Assembly (NCBI RefSeq): GCF_032842945.2
Contig: NZ_CP146606.1
Location: 2,360,501 to 2,424,500 of the forward strand
Length of the DNA stretch: 64,000 bases
Reading direction: 5' to 3'
From: Roseovarius sp. W115
Lineage (GTDB): Bacteria > Pseudomonadota > Alphaproteobacteria > Rhodobacterales > Rhodobacteraceae
The notes beneath the pieces are model-generated. The model did not search any database. It had not been told where the DNA came from and saw only the letters and a list, made by a program, of their open reading frames with translations. Positions 62,752 through 64,000 of this stretch are shown piece by piece. Numbering within the stretch: position 1 is the stretch's first letter; the number at the start of each line of letters is the position of its first letter. The position numbers and the translations under genes were made by a program.

Positions 62752-64000
62752 TTACTTAACGATCTTTTCTTCTTTCACGAACATGTTGGCCCAGGCGCGG
62801 TCCACCAGTTCGGGGGTCATCTGGTACTCCAGACCTTCGAATTCGCAGATCGAAATCATCTGGTCGATCAGGAAGATCGGCTGATAGTTCGAATAAATGT
62901 TGTTGATGGTCGGGTATTTCACCTTGAGCAGATGCAACAACGCCTCTTCGTCCAGCGGCATTTTGCGCTTCTTGGCGACCATGGCAAAGATTTTCAGGAA
63001 ATCCTGCTGGCTCGGCCCGTCAATCTTGATCTTAAAGAAGATCCGGCGCAGGGCCGCTTGGTCAAAGATCTCATTTGGGTGGAAGTTGGTAGAGAAAATC
63101 ACCAGCGTGTCGAATGGCACTTCGAATTTCTCACCCGATTGCAGGGCGAGGATGTCTTTGGATTCCTCCAATGGAACAATCCAGCGGTTCACCAGTGCCT
63201 GAGGCGGTTCTTGCTGACGACCAAGGTCGTCCACGATGAAGATGCCGCCGCTCGACTTGAGCTGCAAAGGCGCCTGATAGGTTCGCGCGGTTGGATTGTA
63301 GACAAGGTCAAGCATGCTGAGTGAGAGCTCACCACCGGTGATCACTGTGGGTCGTTCGCAGCGTACGTAACGTGTGTCGAAAGAACGCGACCGGCGCAAT
63401 GAGTTAGGATCGTCAACTTCGACCTCTGCCGAAGAGTGAACAATCGGGTCATAAACCGTGATCACCTGACCGGAATACTCGATGGCGCGGGGAATGTAGA
63501 TCTTGTCGCCCATCGCATCGCGAATACCGTTTGAAATCGAAGATTTACCGTTGCCCGGAGGGCCGTACATCAGAACCGAGCGACCGGCCGATACCGCGGG
63601 CCCAAGCTGATCCAGCAGGTCATTGGGAAGCACGAGATGCCCCATAGCACCGGTCAACTCGTCGCGTGAAATCTGAATGTCGCGGATTGACTGGCGTTTC
63701 ACCTGTTCGCGGTAAACCGAAAGTGGTACGGGCATCGCGCCGAAGTACTCTGACTGCGCGAGTGCGTCCAGCGCGCGGGCCTTGCCGGCATCGGTCAACT
63801 GGTATCCCATTTCGTTGCCAGAGTTGGCATTGAGCGTACCGGTTGCCTCCAGCAGACGTTGCTCGCGGGCCATGTCGATCAATTCTTGTGTGACGGCGCG
63901 GGGCAAACAGATATTTTCTGCCACGTCTGTGGCGGTGTCCACGTTCTTGCGGAACATCGTTTTGATCAGAATATCCCGCATCATCACGATCGGAAGCTGC
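62752..64000 (-). CDS. MoxR-like AAA ATPase (partial, continues past the right edge)
   Basis: About 415 residues are visible. The frame is open upstream (Q-L-P-I-V before the first listed Met), so the true start is outside. Walker A is LMYGPPGNGKSSISNGI (about 139-155); later GGIFIVDDLGRQQEPPQALV and FSTNFHPNEIFDQAALRR. The C-terminus ends FVKEEKIVK. The family is conserved in roseobacters near Tad pilus genes and annotated only as ATPase. Its own function is not known to me. A strong terminator follows. Confidence 0.85.
   Translation of the reverse strand, partial: QLPIVMMRDILIKTMFRKNVDTATDVAENICLPRAVTQELIDMAREQRLLEATGTLNANSGNEMGYQLTDAGKARALDALAQSEYFGAMPVPLSVYREQVKRQSIRDIQISRDELTGAMGHLVLPNDLLDQLGPAVSAGRSVLMYGPPGNGKSSISNGIRDAMGDKIYIPRAIEYSGQVITVYDPIVHSSAEVEVDDPNSLRRSRSFDTRYVRCERPTVITGGELSLSMLDLVYNPTARTYQAPLQLKSSGGIFIVDDLGRQQEPPQALVNRWIVPLEESKDILALQSGEKFEVPFDTLVIFSTNFHPNEIFDQAALRRIFFKIKIDGPSQQDFLKIFAMVAKKRKMPLDEEALLHLLKVKYPTINNIYSNYQPIFLIDQMISICEFEGLEYQMTPELVDRAWANMFVKEEKIVK

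Overview
The window is a chromosomal segment of an alphaproteobacterium, most likely a Rhodobacterales (marine roseobacter-type) strain. The case rests on gene content and order: ruvC-ruvA-ruvB running into ybgC-tolQRAB-pal-cpoB-tilS-ftsH, xerC beside a DUF484 gene, ycjX with a TIGR01620 (YcjF-like) gene, a phosphatidylcholine synthase, and short post-stop motifs and hairpin repeats that I associate with this group. I cannot name the species from sequence alone.

Layout. 1-13284 is accessory. It holds small hypothetical genes around a CRP/FNR regulator; a Cys-repeat membrane protein; a DUF1611 (DgcN-like) gene coupled to a PLP racemase; merF plus a GDCCVxC gene; an ECF sigma operon diverging from a Gly/Glu/Ser-repeat exported protein, a lipoprotein and a PKHD-type hydroxylase; an IS3-family element (10453-11770); and a broken two-gene QueC-like, probably anti-phage, locus (11771-13149) against tRNA-Arg(UCU). 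13285-39650 is mostly housekeeping: truA, ycjX, a truncated globin, ileS, benE, map, sfsA, pcs, xerC, fsa, priA, prmA. 39947-52610 is one long plus-strand run: Holliday-junction resolution (ruvCAB), the Tol-Pal envelope complex, tilS, ftsH and tam. 52638-64000 has an outer-membrane protein, a MOSC protein, an exported agmatine-deiminase-like enzyme, the one-carbon pair fhs-folD, a membrane LytTR regulator, the repair pair lhr-pdeM, and a MoxR-like ATPase cut by the right edge.

The most important technical observation is that seven genes (Cys-repeat protein, 17-kDa-antigen-like protein, ycjX, globin, fsa, tilS, lhr) are each broken by a frameshift exactly at a homopolymer. Six are repaired by adding one base. 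After repair the proteins regain the family's expected ends (fsa becomes 217 aa, tilS recovers its SGGSDS PP-loop). This looks like systematic homopolymer undercalling in the assembly, not gene decay, and I annotate these as intact genes with a flagged frameshift.

The best candidate for a little-described system is the QueC-like gene and its Met-Gly-starting partner (11771-13149), related to but distinct from Qat and type IV CBASS, and here truncated by the insertion sequence. The second candidate is the ECF-sigma locus at 7160-10452, which combines two paralogous 17-kDa-antigen-like envelope proteins, a GES-repeat exported protein and a 2-oxoglutarate/Fe(II) hydroxylase.
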